From contig CAJNAR010000063.1 of assembly GCA_905220665.1 (NCBI GenBank), positions 1 through 41,406 of the forward strand: DNA of 41,406 nt, read 5' to 3'. This stretch comes from Albugo candida (Eukaryota > Oomycota > Peronosporomycetes > Albuginales > Albuginaceae). Below the pieces are notes generated by a model. It did not search any database and was not told the DNA's origin. It was given only the letters and a program-made list of their open reading frames with translations. The stretch's first letter is position 1. Each line of letters begins with the position of its first letter. The position numbers and the translations under genes are program-made. Of the stretch, positions 23,327-35,355 are shown piece after piece.

Positions 23327-25446
23327 GTCATGTTTGCACCGTATTGAAAGCCACTGTTTCTCAAAGCTTGAAGGTGTGGAGTTGTGAAAACGGGATACGA
23401 TACCAATGACGGTTTGAACAATCTTGAACAAGATGTGCTTTCTTCGGATCAGCTCTTATCTTACAAAATACTTTGACTTGCGAGGTACAAAAATATAGAA
23501 ATACGCAACAGAACCAGAAAACCTATATTTGTGTGCATTAGGGTGACATTCAGTCTTGTACGATCATGTTTACATGCTGTGTGCAAGTGACTCCGTTCTC
23601 CTAATATTTCTACAAGCTGCATGCAATCACTCTCGTGCACTGCATCAGCATGTCACTGCCTCTCTTATCCTTTAATATGGTTTGCAAGACATACCAGCAA
23701 CAGATGAGTCGTACGAATCTATTTGAGTATTGATATTGAGCAGCATGAGCACCTCAACCAACACAAAAGACAAGTTCGATCAATTTTGCTCGAATTCTTG
23801 TGTTCGAACAAAATGTAGAGGGGAAAATACTCGGCGAACATAGTTCGATACAGCAGACTCTAGTACGGCTTTTCTTGTCTTACTTAGCGTTGGTGCTTTT
23901 ACGCTGAACGCGGTCATACCGACTGGATTATTCGCATCGCTCTAGTGATTCACATTACCGACACCTAGTGCGACATTGACTATATATATGTCATTCCTAC
24001 GAATACAACCATACCGTGGATATCATGCCATCGTCATGTTTGCACCGTATTGAAAGCCAGTGTTTCTCAAAGTTTGAAGGTGTGGAATTGTGAAAACGGG
24101 ATACGATACCAATGACGGTTTGAACAATCTTGAACAAGATGTGCTTTCTTCGGTTCAGCTCTTATCTTAGAAAATACTTTGACTTGCGAGGTACAAAAAT
24201 ATAGAAATACGCAACAGAACCAGAAAACCTATATTTGTGTGCATTAGGGTGACATTCAGTCTTGTACGATCTTGTTTACATGCTTTGTGCATGTGACCCC
24301 GTTCTCCTTATTAATTATACAAGCTGCATGCAATCACTCTCGTGCACTGCATCAGCATTTCACTGCCTCTCTTATCCTTTAATTATGTTTGCAAGACATA
24401 CCAGCAACAGATGAGTCGTACGAATTTATTTGAGTATTGATATTGAGCAGCATGAGCACCTCAACCAACACAAAAGACAAGTTCGATCAATTTTGCTCGA
24501 ATTCTTGTGTTCGAACAAAATATAAAGGGGAAAATACTCGGTGAACATAGTTCGATACAGCAGACTCTAGTACGGCTTTTCTTGTCTTACTTAGCGTTGG
24601 TGCTTTTACGCTGAACGCGGTCATACCGACTGGATGATTCGCATCGCTCTAGTGATTCACATTACCGACACCTAGTGCGACATTGACTATATATATGTCA
24701 TTCCTACGAATACAACCATACCGTGGATATCATACCATCGTCATGTTTGCACCGTATTGGAAGCCAGTGTTTCTCAAAGTTTGAAGGTGTGGAGTTGTGA
24801 AAATGGGATACGATACCAATGACGGTTTGAACAATCTTGAACAAGATGTGCTTTCTTCGGATCAGCTCTTATCTTACAAAATACTTTGACTTGCGAGGTA
24901 CAAAAATATAGAAATACGCAACAGAACCAGAAAACCTATATTTGTGTGCATTAGGGTGAAATTCAGTCTTGTACGATCATGTTTACATGCTGTGTGCATG
25001 TGACTCCGTTGTCATTATTAATTATACAAGTTGCATGCAATCACTCTCGTGCACTGCATCAGCATGTCACTGCCTCTCTTATCCTTTAATTATGTTTGCA
25101 AGACATACCAGCAACAGATGAGTCGTACGAATTTATTTGAGTATTGATATTGAGCAGCATGAGCACCTCAACCAACACAAAAGACAAGTTCGATCAATTT
25201 TGCTCGAATTCTTGTGTTCGAACAAAATATAAAGGGGAAAATACTCGGTGAACATAGTTCGATACAGCAGACTCTAGTACGGCTTTTCTTGTCTTACTTA
25301 GCGTTGGTGCTTTTACGCTGAACGCGGTCATACCGACTGGATGATTCGCATCGCTCTAGTGATTCACATTACCGACACCTAGTGCGACATTGACTATATA
25401 TATGTCATTCCTACGAATACAACCATACCGTGGATATCATGCCATC
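23327..25446. repeat. Transition monomers M34-M36
   Basis: M34 (B body) starts at 23327, M35 (C body) at 24033 and M36 at 24740. M34 is the first to carry tcggatcagc and cttatcttacaaaat, both common later. M35 and M36 share gaatttatttg, aaaatataaagggg and ctcggtgaac with M33. M36 keeps acttgcgaggtacaaaaat from domain 1 but has tgtgcatgtgactcc and gttgtcattattaat, as in domain 2. The zone therefore looks recombinant. Confidence 0.85.
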
Positions 25447-26862
25447 ATCATGTTTGCACCGTAATAGAAGGCACTGTTTCTAAAAGTTTGAAGGTGTGGA
25501 GTTGTGAAAACGGGATACGATACCAATGACAGCTTGAGCAACCTTGAACAAGATGTGCTTTCTTCGGATCAGCTCTTATCTTAGAAAATACTTTGACTCG
25601 CGAGGTACGAAAATGTAGAAATACGCATCAGAACCAGAAAACCTATATTTTGTGTGCATTAGGGTGAAATTCAGTCTTGTACGATCATGTTTACATGCTG
25701 TGTGCATGTGACTCCGTTTTCGTTATTAATTATACAAGTCGCATGCAATCACTCTCGTGCACTGCATCAGCATGTCACTGCCTCTCTTATCCTTCAATAT
25801 GGTTTGCAAGACATACCAGCAACAGATGAGTCGTACGAATCTATTTGAGTATTGATATTGAGCAGCATGAGCATCTCAACCAACACAAAGGACAAGTTCC
25901 ATCAATTTTGCTCGAATTCTTGTGTTCGAACAAAATGTAAAGGGGAAAATACTCGGCGAACATAGTTCGATACAGCAGACTCTAGTACGGCTTTTCTTGT
26001 CATACTTAGCCTTGGTGCTTTTACGCTGAACGCGGTCATACCGACTGGATGATTCGCATCGCTCTAGTGATTCACATTACCGACACCTAGTGCGACATTG
26101 ACTATATATATGTCATTCCTACGAATACAACCATACCCTGGATATCATGCCATCGTCATGTTTGCACCGTATTGAAAGCCAGCGTTTCTCAAAGTTTGAA
26201 GGTGTGGAGTTGTGAAAACGGGATACGATACCAATGAAAGTTTGAGCAATCTTGAACAAGATGTGCTTTCTTCGGATCAGCTCTTATCTTAGAAAATACT
26301 TTGACTCGCGAGGTACGAAAATGTAGAAATACGCATCAGAACCAGAAAACCTATATTTTGTGTGCATTAGGGTGAAATTCAGTCTTGTACGATCATGTTT
26401 ACATGCTGTGTGCATGTGACTCCGTTTTCGTTATTAATTATACAAGTTGCATGCAATCACTCTCGTGCACTGCATCAGCATCTCACTGCCTCTCTTATCC
26501 TTTCATATGGTTTGCAAGACATACCAGCAACAGATGAGTCGTACGAATCTATTTGAGTATTGATATTGAGCAGCATGAGCATCTCAAACAACACAAAGGA
26601 CAAGTTCGATCAATTTTGCTCGAATTCTTGTGTTCGAACAAAATGTAAAGGGGAAAATACTCGGCGAACATAGTTCGATACAGCAGACTCTAGTACGGCT
26701 TTTCTTGTCTTACTTAGCGTTGGTGCTTTTACGCTGAACGCGGTCATACCGACTGGATGATTCGCATCGCTCTAGTGATTCACATTACCGACACCTAGTG
26801 CGACATTGACTATATATATGTCATTCCTACGAATACAACCATACCGTGGATATCATGCCATC
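25447..26862. repeat. Dimer unit, first copy (M37-M38)
   Basis: M37 starts at 25447 with gtaatagaaggc and carries aagttccatcaa and tagccttgg. M38 starts at 26155 with attgaaagccagcg and carries ctttcatatgg and ctcaaacaac. The pair is repeated directly at a 1416-base shift. Confidence 0.88.
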
Positions 26863-28278
26863 ATCATGTTTGCACCGTAATAGAAGGCACTGTTTCTAAA
26901 AGTTTGAAGGTGTGGAGTTGTGAAAACGGGATACGATACCAATGATAGTTTGAGCAACCTTGAACAAGATGTGCTTTCTTCGGATCAGCTCTTATCATAC
27001 AAAATACTTTGACTCGCGAGGTACGAAAATGTAGAAATACGCATCAGAACCAGAAAACCTATATTTTGTGTGCATTAGGGTGAAATTCAGTCTTGTACGA
27101 TCATGTTTACATGCTGTGTGCATGTGACTCCGTTTTCGTTATTAATTATACAAGTCGCATGCAATCACTCTCGTGCACTGCATCAGCATGTCACTGCCTC
27201 TCTTATCCTTCAATATGGTTTGCAAGACATACCAGCAACAGATGAGTCGTACGAATCTATTTGAGTATTGATATTGAGCAGCATGAGCATCTCAACCAAC
27301 ACAAAGGACAAGTTCCATCAATTTTGCTCGAATTCTTGTGTTCGAACAAAATGTAAAGGGGAAAATACTCGGCGAACATAGTTCGATACAGCAGACTCTA
27401 GTACGGCTTTTCTTGTCTTACTTAGCCTTGGTGCTTTTACGCTGAACGCGGTCATACCGACTGGATGATTCGCATCGCTCTAGTGATTCACATTACCGAC
27501 ACCTAGTGCGACATTGACTATATATATGTCATTCCTACGAATACAACCATACCCTGGATATCATGCCATCGTCATGTTTGCACCGTATTGAAAGCCAGCG
27601 TTTCTCAAAGTTTGAAGGTGTGGAGTTGTGAAAACGGGATACGATAGCAATGATAGTTTGAGCAACCTTGAACAAGATGTGCTTTCTTCGGATCAGCTCT
27701 TATCTTAGAAAATACTTTGACTCGCGAGGTACGAAAATGTAGAAATACGCATCAGAACCAGAAAACCTATATTTTGTGTGCATTAGGGTGAAATTCAGTC
27801 TTGTACGATCATGTTTACATGCTGTGTGCATGTGACTCCGTTTTCGTTATTAATTATACAAGTTGCATGCAATCACTCTCGTGCACTGCATCAGCATCTC
27901 ACTGCCTCTCTTATCCTTTCATATGGTTTGCAAGACATACCAGCAACAGATGAGTCGTACGAATCTATTTGAGTATTGATATTGAGCAGCATGAGCATCT
28001 CAAACAACACAAAGGACAAGTTCGATCAATTTTGCTCGAATTCTTGTGTTCGAACAAAATGTAAAGGGGAAAATACTCGGCGAACATAGTTCGATACAGC
28101 AGACTCTAGTACGGCTTTTCTTGTCTTACTTAGCGTTGGTGCTTTTACGCTGAACGCGGTCATACCGACTGGATGATTCGCATCGCTCTAGTGATTCACA
28201 TTACCGACACCTAGTGCGACATTGACTATATATATGTCATTCCTACGAATACAACCATACCGTGGATATCATGCCATC
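26863..28278. repeat. Dimer unit, second copy (M39-M40)
   Basis: M39 starts at 26863 and M40 at 27571. They match M37 and M38 in order and in the private variants aagttccatcaa and ctcaaacaac, with few differences, such as cttatcatacaaaat in M39 for cttatcttagaaaat in M37, and gatagtttg for gacagcttg. Confidence 0.88.
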
Positions 28279-30402
28279 ATCATGTTTGCACCGTAATAGA
28301 AGGCACTGTTTCTAAAAGTTTGAAGGTGTGGAGTTGTGAAAACGGGATACGATACCAATGATAGTTTGAGCAACCTTGAACAAGATGTGCTTTCTTCGGA
28401 TCAGCTCTTATCATACAAAATACTTTGACTCGCGAGGTACGAAAATGTAGAAATACGCATCAGAACCAGAAAACCTATATTTTGTGTGCATTAGGGTGAA
28501 ATTCAGTCTTGTACGATCATGTTTACATGCTGTGTGCATGTGACTCCGTTGTCATTATTAATTATACAAGTTGCATGCAATCACTCTCGTGCACTGCATC
28601 AGCATCTCACTGCCTCTCTTATCCTTCAATATGGTTTGCAAGACATACCTGCAACAGATGAGTCGTACGAATCTATTTGAGTATTGATATTAAGCAGCAT
28701 AAGCATCTCAACCAACACAAAGGACAAGTTCGATCAATTTTGCTCGAATTCTAGTGTTCGAACAAAATGTAAAGGGGAAAATACTCGGCGAACATAGTTC
28801 GATACAGCAGACTCTAGTACGGCTTTTCTTGTCTTACTTAGCGTTGGTGCTTTTACGCTGAACGCGGTCATACCGACTGGATTATTCGCATCGCTCTAGT
28901 GATTCACATTACCGACACCTAGTGCGACATTGACTATATATATGTCATTCCTACGAATACAACCATACCGTGGATATCATACCATCGTCATGTTTGCACC
29001 GTAATAGAAGGCACTGTTTCTAAAAGTTTGAAGGTGTGGAGTTGTGAAAACGGGATACGATACCAATGATAGTTTGAGCAACCTTGAACAAGATGTGCTT
29101 TCTTCGGATCAGCTCTTATCTTAGAAAATACTTTGACTCGCGAGGTACGAAAATGTAGAAATACGCATCAGAACCAGAAAACCTATATTTTGTGTGTATT
29201 AGGGTGAAATTCAGTCTTGTACGATCATGTTTACATGCTGTGTGCATGGGACTCCGTTGTCATTATTAATTATACAAGTTGCATGCAATCACTCTCGTGC
29301 ACTGCATCAGCATCTCACTGCCTCTCTTATCCTTCAATATGGTTTGCAAGACATACCTGCAACAGATGAGTCGTACGAATCTATTTGAGTATTGATATTA
29401 AGCAGCATAAGCATCTCAACCAACACAAAGGACAAGTTCGATCAATTTTGCTCGAATTCTTGTGTTCGAACAAAATGTAAAGGGGAAAATACTCGGCGAA
29501 CATAGTTCGATACAGCAGACTCTAGTACGGCTTTTCTTGTCTTACTTAGCGTTGGTGCTTTTACGCTGAACGCGGTAATACCGACTGGATTATTCGCATC
29601 GCTCTAGTGATTCACATTACCGACACCTAGTGCGACATTGACTATATATATGTCATTCCTACGAATACAACCATACCGTGGATATCATACCATCGTCATG
29701 TTTGCACCGTAATAGAAGGCACTGTTTCTAAAAGTTTGAAGGTGTGGAGTTGTGAAAACGGGATACGATACCAATGATAGTTTGAGCAACCTTGAACAAG
29801 ATGTGCTTTCTTCGGATCAGCTCTTATCTTAGAAAATACTTTGACTCGCGAGGTACGAAAATGTAGAAATACGCATCAGAACCAGAAAACCTATATTTTG
29901 TGTGTATTAGGGTGAAATTCAGTCTTGTACGATCATGTTTACATGCTGTGTGCATGGGACTCCGTTGTCATTATTAATTATACAAGCTGCATGCAATCAC
30001 TCTCGTGCACTGCATCAGCATGTCACTGCCTCTCTTATCCTTCAATATGGTTTGCAAGACATACCAGCAACAGATGAGTCGTACGAATCTATTTGAGTAT
30101 TGATATTGAGCAGCATGAGCATCTCAACCAACACAAAGGACAAGTTCCATCAATTTTGCTCGAATTCTTGTGTTCGAACAAAATGTAAAGGGGAAAATAC
30201 TCGGCGAACATAGTTCGATACAGCAGACTCTAGTACGGCTTTTCTTGTCTTACTTAGCCTTGGTGCTTTTACGCTGAACGCGGTCATACCGACTGGATGA
30301 TTCGCATCGCTCTAGTGATTCACATTACCGACACCTAGTGCGACATCGACTATATATATGTCATTCCTACGAATACAACCATACCGTGGATATCATACCA
30401 TC
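28279..30402. repeat. Three related monomers M41-M43, M43 recombinant
   Basis: M41 starts at 28279, M42 at 28987 and M43 at 29695. M42 and M43 share gtgtgtattag and tgcatgggactcc in their left halves. The right half of M43 switches to the M37/M39 type (aagttccatcaa, tagccttgg). M41 and M42 share the right-half variants gcagcataagc and gattattcgc. M42 has the isolated change gcggtaatac near 29572. Confidence 0.85.
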
Positions 30403-31109
30403 GTCATGTTTGCACCGTAATAGAAGGCACTGTTTCTAAAAGTTTGAAGGTGTGGAGTTGTGAAAACGGGATACGATACCAATGATAGTTTGAGCAACCT
30501 TGAACAAGATGTGCTTTCTTCGGATCAGCTCTTATCTTAGAAAATACTTTGACTCGCGAGGTACGAAAATGTAGAAATACGCATCAGAACCAGAAAACCT
30601 ATATTTTGTGTGCATTAGGGTGAAATTCAGTCTTGTACGATCATGTTTACATGCTGTGTGCATGTGACTCCGTTGTCATTATTAATTATACAAGTTGCAT
30701 GCAATCACTCTCGTGCACTGCATCAGCATCTCACTGCCTCTCTTATCCTTTCATATGGTTTGCAAGACATACCAGAACAGATGAGTCTTACGAATCTATT
30801 TGAGTATTGATATTGAGCAGCATGAGCATCTCAACCAACACAAAGGACAAGTTCGATCAATTTTGCTCGAACTCTTGTGCTCGAACAAAATGTAGAGGGG
30901 AAAACACTCGGCGAACAAAGTTCGATACAGCAGACTCTAGTACGGCTTTTCTTGTCTTACTTAGCGTTGGTGCTTTTACGCTGAACGCGGTCATACCGAC
31001 TGGATGATTCGCATCGCTCTAGTGATTCACATTACCGACACCTAGTGCGACATTGACTATATATATGTCATTCCTACGAATACAACCATACCGTGGATAT
31101 CATACCATC
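30403..31109. repeat. Monomer M44 with doubled gctcgaac tail variant
   Basis: The left edge is gtaatagaaggc and the middle is domain 2 type. It has one missing base at accagaacag (near 30772) and gagtcttacg for gagtcgtacg. The right part reads gctcgaactcttgtgctc, then tagaggggaaaacac and gaacaaagttcg, a set it shares with M51, M53 and M54 although its middle differs from theirs. Confidence 0.85.
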
Positions 31110-33233
31110 GTCATGTTTGCACCGTATTGGAAGGCACTGTTTCTCAAAGTTTGAAGGTGTGGAGTTGTGAAAACGGGATACGATACCAATGACAGCTTGA
31201 GCAATCTTGAACAAGATGTGCTTTCTTCGGATCAGCTCTTATCATACAAAATACTTTGACTCGCGAGGTACGAAAATGTAGAAATACGCATCAGAACCAG
31301 AAAACCTATATTGTGTGTGCATTAGGGTGAAATTCAGTCTTGTACGATCATGTTTACATGCTGTGTGCATGTGACTCCGTTGTCATTATTAATTATACAA
31401 GTTGCATGCAATCACTCTCGTGCACTGCATCAGCATCTCACTGCCTCTCTTATCCTTCAATATGGTTTGCAAGACATACCTGCAACAGATGAGTCGTACG
31501 AATCTATTTGAGTATTGATATTAAGCAGCATAAGCATCTCAACCAACACAAAGGACAAGTTCGATCAATTTTGCTCGAATTCTTGTGTTCGAACAAAATG
31601 TAAAGGGGAAAATACTCGGCGAACATAGTTCGATACAGCAGACTCTAGTACGGCTTTTCTTGTCTTACTTAGCCTTGGTGCTTTTACGCTGAACGCGGTC
31701 ATACCGACTGGATGATTCGCATCGCTCTAGTGATTCACATTACCGACACCTAGTGCGACATCGACTATATATATGTCGTTCCTACGAATACAACCATACC
31801 GTGGATATCATGCCATCATCATGTTTGCACCGTAATAGAAGGCACTGTTTCTAAAAGTTTGAAGGTGTGGAGATGTGAAAACGGGATACGATACCAATGA
31901 CAGCTTGAGCAATCTTGAACAAGATGTGCTTTCTTCGGATCAGCTCTTATCATACAAAATACTTTGACTCGCGAGGTACGAAAATGTAGAAATACGCATC
32001 AGAACCAGAAAACCTATATTGTGTGTGCATTAGGGTGAAATTCAGTCTTGTACGATCATGTTTACATGCTGTGTGCATGTGACTCCGTTGTCATTATTAA
32101 TTATACAAGTTGCATGCAATCACTCTCGTGCACTGCATCAGCATCTCACTGCCTCTCTTATCCTTCAATATGGTTTGCAAGACATACCTGCAACAGATGA
32201 GTCGTACGAATCTATTTGAGTATTGATATTAAGCAGCATAAGCATCTCAACCAACACAAAGGACAAGTTCGATCAATTTTGCTCGAATTCTTGTGTTCGA
32301 ACAAAATGTAAAGGGGAAAATACTCGGCGAACATAGTTCGATACAGCAGACTCTAGTACGGCTTTTCTTGTCTTACTTAGCCTTGGTGCTTTTACGCTGA
32401 ACGCGGTCATACCGACTGGATGATTCGCATCGCTCTAGTGATTCACATTACCGACACCTAGTGCGACATCGACTATATATATGTCGTTCCTACGAATACA
32501 ACCATACCGTGGATATCATGCCATCATCATGTTTGCACCGTAATAGAAGGCACTGTTTCTAAAAGTTTGAAGGTGTGGAGATGTGAAAACGGGATACGAT
32601 ACCAATGACAGCTTGAGCAATCTTGAACAAGATGTGCTTTCTTCGGATCAGCTCTTATCATACAAAATACTTTGACTCGCGAGGTACGAAAATGTAGAAA
32701 TACGCATCAGAACCAGAAAACCTATATTTTGTGTGCATTAGGGTGAAATTCAGTCTTGTACGATCATGTTTACATGCTGTGTGCATGTGACTCCGTTGTC
32801 ATTATTAATTATACAAGTTGCATGCAATCACTCTCGTGCACTGCATCAGCATCTCACTGCCTCTCTTATCCTTCAATATGGTTTGCAAGACATACCTGCA
32901 ACAGATGAGTCGTACGAATCTATTTGAGTATTGATATTAAGCAGCATAAGCATCTCAACCAACACAAAGGACAAGTTCGATCAATTTTGCTCGAATTCTT
33001 GTGTTCGAACAAAATGTAGAGGGGAAAATACTCGGCGAACAAAGTTCGATACAGCAGACTCTAGTACGGCTTTTCTTGTCTTACTTAGCGTTGGTGCTTT
33101 TACGCTGAACGCGGTCATACCGACTGGATGATTCGCATCGCTCTAGTGATTCACATTACCGACACCTAGTGCGACATCGACTATATATATGTCATTCCTA
33201 CGAATACAACCATACCGTGGATATCATACCATC
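31110..33233. repeat. Near-identical run M45-M47
   Basis: M45 starts at 31110, M46 at 31818 and M47 at 32526. M45 and M46 share ctatattgtgtgtgcatt. M46 and M47 share gtggagatgtg. M45 and M46 also share the gtcgttcc ending. Overlapping private variants between neighbours point to recent successive single-monomer duplications. M45 has the attggaaggcactg left edge. Confidence 0.87.
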
Positions 33234-34648
33234 GTCATGTTTGCACCGTATTGAAAGCCAGCGTTTCTCAAAGTTTGAAGGTGTGGAGTTGTGAAAACGG
33301 GATACGATACCAATGACAGTTTGAGCAATCTTGAACAAGATGTGCTTTCTTCGGATCAGCTCTTATCTTAGAAAATACTTTGACTCGCGAGGTACGAAAA
33401 TGTAGAAATACGCATCAGAACCAGAAAACCTATATTTTGTGTGCATTAGGGTGAAATTCAGTCTTGTACGATCATGTTTACATGCTGTGTGCATGTGACT
33501 CCGTTTTCGTTATTAATTATACAAGTTGCATGCAATCACTCTCGTGCACTGCATCAGCATCTCACTGCCTCTCTTATCCTTTCATATGGTTTGCAAGACA
33601 TACCAGCAACAGATGAGTCGTACGAATCTATTTGAGTATTGATATTGAGCAGCATGAGCATCTCAACCAACACAAAGGACAAGTTCGATCAATTTTGCTC
33701 GAATTCTTGTGTTCAAACAAAATGTAAAGGGGAAAATACTCGGCGAACATAGTTCGATACAGCAGACTCTAGTACGGCTTTTCTTGTCTTACTTAGCCTT
33801 GGTGCTTTTACGCTGAACGCGGTCATACCGACTGGATGATTCTCATCGCTCTAGTGATTCACATTACCGACACCTAGTGCGACATTGACTATATATATGC
33901 CATTCCTACGAATACAACCATACCGTGGATATCATGCCATCATCATGTTTGCACCGTAATAGAAGGCACTGTTTCTAAAAGTTTGAAGGTGTGGAGTTGT
34001 GAAAACGGGATACGATACCAATGATAGTTTGAGCAACCTTGAACAAGATGTGCTTTCTTCGGATCAGCTCTTATCTTAGAAAATACTTTGACTCGCGAGG
34101 TACGAAAATGTAGAAATACGCATCAGAACCAGAAAACCTATATTTTGTGTGCATTAGGGTGAAATTCAGTCTTGTACGATCATGTTTACATGCTGTGTGC
34201 ATGTGACTCCGTTGTCATTATTAATTATACAAGTTGCATGCAATCACTCTCGTGCACTGCATCAGCATCTCACTGCCTCTCTTATCCTTCAATATGGTTT
34301 GCAAGACATACCAGAACAGATGAGTCGTACGAATCTATTTGAGTATTGATATTAAGCAGCATAAGCATCTCAACCAACACAAAGGACAAGTTCGATCAAT
34401 TTTGCTCGAATTCTTGTGTTCGAACAAAATGTAAAGGGGAAAATACTCGGCGAACATAGTTCGATACAGCAGACTCTAGTACGGCTTTTCTTGTCTTACT
34501 TAGCCTTGGTGCTTTTACGCTGAACGCGGTCATACCGACTGGATGATTCGCATCGCTCTAGTGATTCACATTACCGACACCTAGTGCGACATCGACTATA
34601 TATATGTCGTTCCTACGAATACAACCATACCGTGGATATCATACCATC
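33234..34648. repeat. Monomers M48-M49
   Basis: M48 starts at 33234 with attgaaagccagcg and resembles M38/M40; it has private changes gtgttcaaac, gattctcatcgc and tatatatgccatt. M49 starts at 33942 with gtaatagaaggc. It has accagaacag near 34310, lacking one base as in M44, and ends with the gtcgttcc variant also seen in M45 and M46. Confidence 0.85.
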
Positions 34649-35355
34649 ATCATGTTTGCACCGTAATAGAAGGCACTGTTTCTAAAAGTTTGAAGGTGTG
34701 GAGTTGTGAAAACGGGATACGATACCAATGATAGTTTGAGCAACCTTGAACAAGATGTGCTTTCTTCGGATCAGCTCTTATCTTACAAAATACTTTGACT
34801 TGCGAGGTACAAAAATATAGAAATACGCAACAGAACCAGAAAACCTATATTTGTGTGCATTAGGGTGACATTCAGTCTTGTAGGATCATGTTTACATGCT
34901 TTGTGCATGTGACCCCACTCTCCTTAATATTTCTACAAGCTGCATGCAATCACTCTCGTGCACTGCATCAGCATGTCACTGCCTCTCTTATCCTTTAATA
35001 TGGTTTGCAAGACATACCAGCAACAGATGAGTCGTACGAATCTATTTGAGTATTGATATTGAGCAGCATGAGCATCTCAACCAACACAAAGGACAAGTTC
35101 GATCAATTTTGCTCGAATTCTTGTGTTCGAACAAAATGTAAAGGGGAAAATACTCGGCGAACATAGTTCGATACAGCAGACTCTAGTACGGCTTTTCTTG
35201 TCTTACTTAGCGTTGGTGCTTTTACGCTGAACGCGGTCATACCGACTGGATGATTCGCATCGCTCTAGTGATTCACATTACCGACACCTAGTGCGACATT
35301 GACTATATATATGTCATTCCTACGAATACAACCATACCGTGGATATCATGCCATC
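34649..35355. repeat. Mosaic monomer M50 (domain-1-like middle in domain 2 flanks)
   Basis: The left edge (gtaatagaaggc, tcggatcagc, cttatcttacaaaat) is domain 2 or transition type. From about 34797 the middle reads acttgcgaggtacaaaaat, atagaaatacgcaacag, tgacattcag, then a private ttgtaggatcatg and gtgaccccactctcc. The right part (gtaaagggg) is domain 2 type again. Confidence 0.85.

Larger units (their letters stand above)
1..25446. repeat. Domain 1: A/B/C higher-order repeat region (monomers M1-M36)
   Basis: Three subtypes alternate. A has attggaaggcactg, a gctatattttgtg junction and catgtatacatg. B has gccactgtttctcaaagctt and ctgtgtgcaagtgactcc, then cctaatatttctac. C has agccagtgtttctcaaag (attgaaagcc or attggaagcc) and gatcttgtttacatgc followed by gaccccgttctcc. 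The region shares tcggttcagc, acaaaaatatagaaatacgc and mostly tagagggg. The basic unit is A-B-C, about 2121 bases. A monomers start at 1, 2121, 4243, 5657, 7778, 9899, 12727, 15553, 19086 and 21207. The other monomers are B, C or hybrids of the three. Confidence 0.93.
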
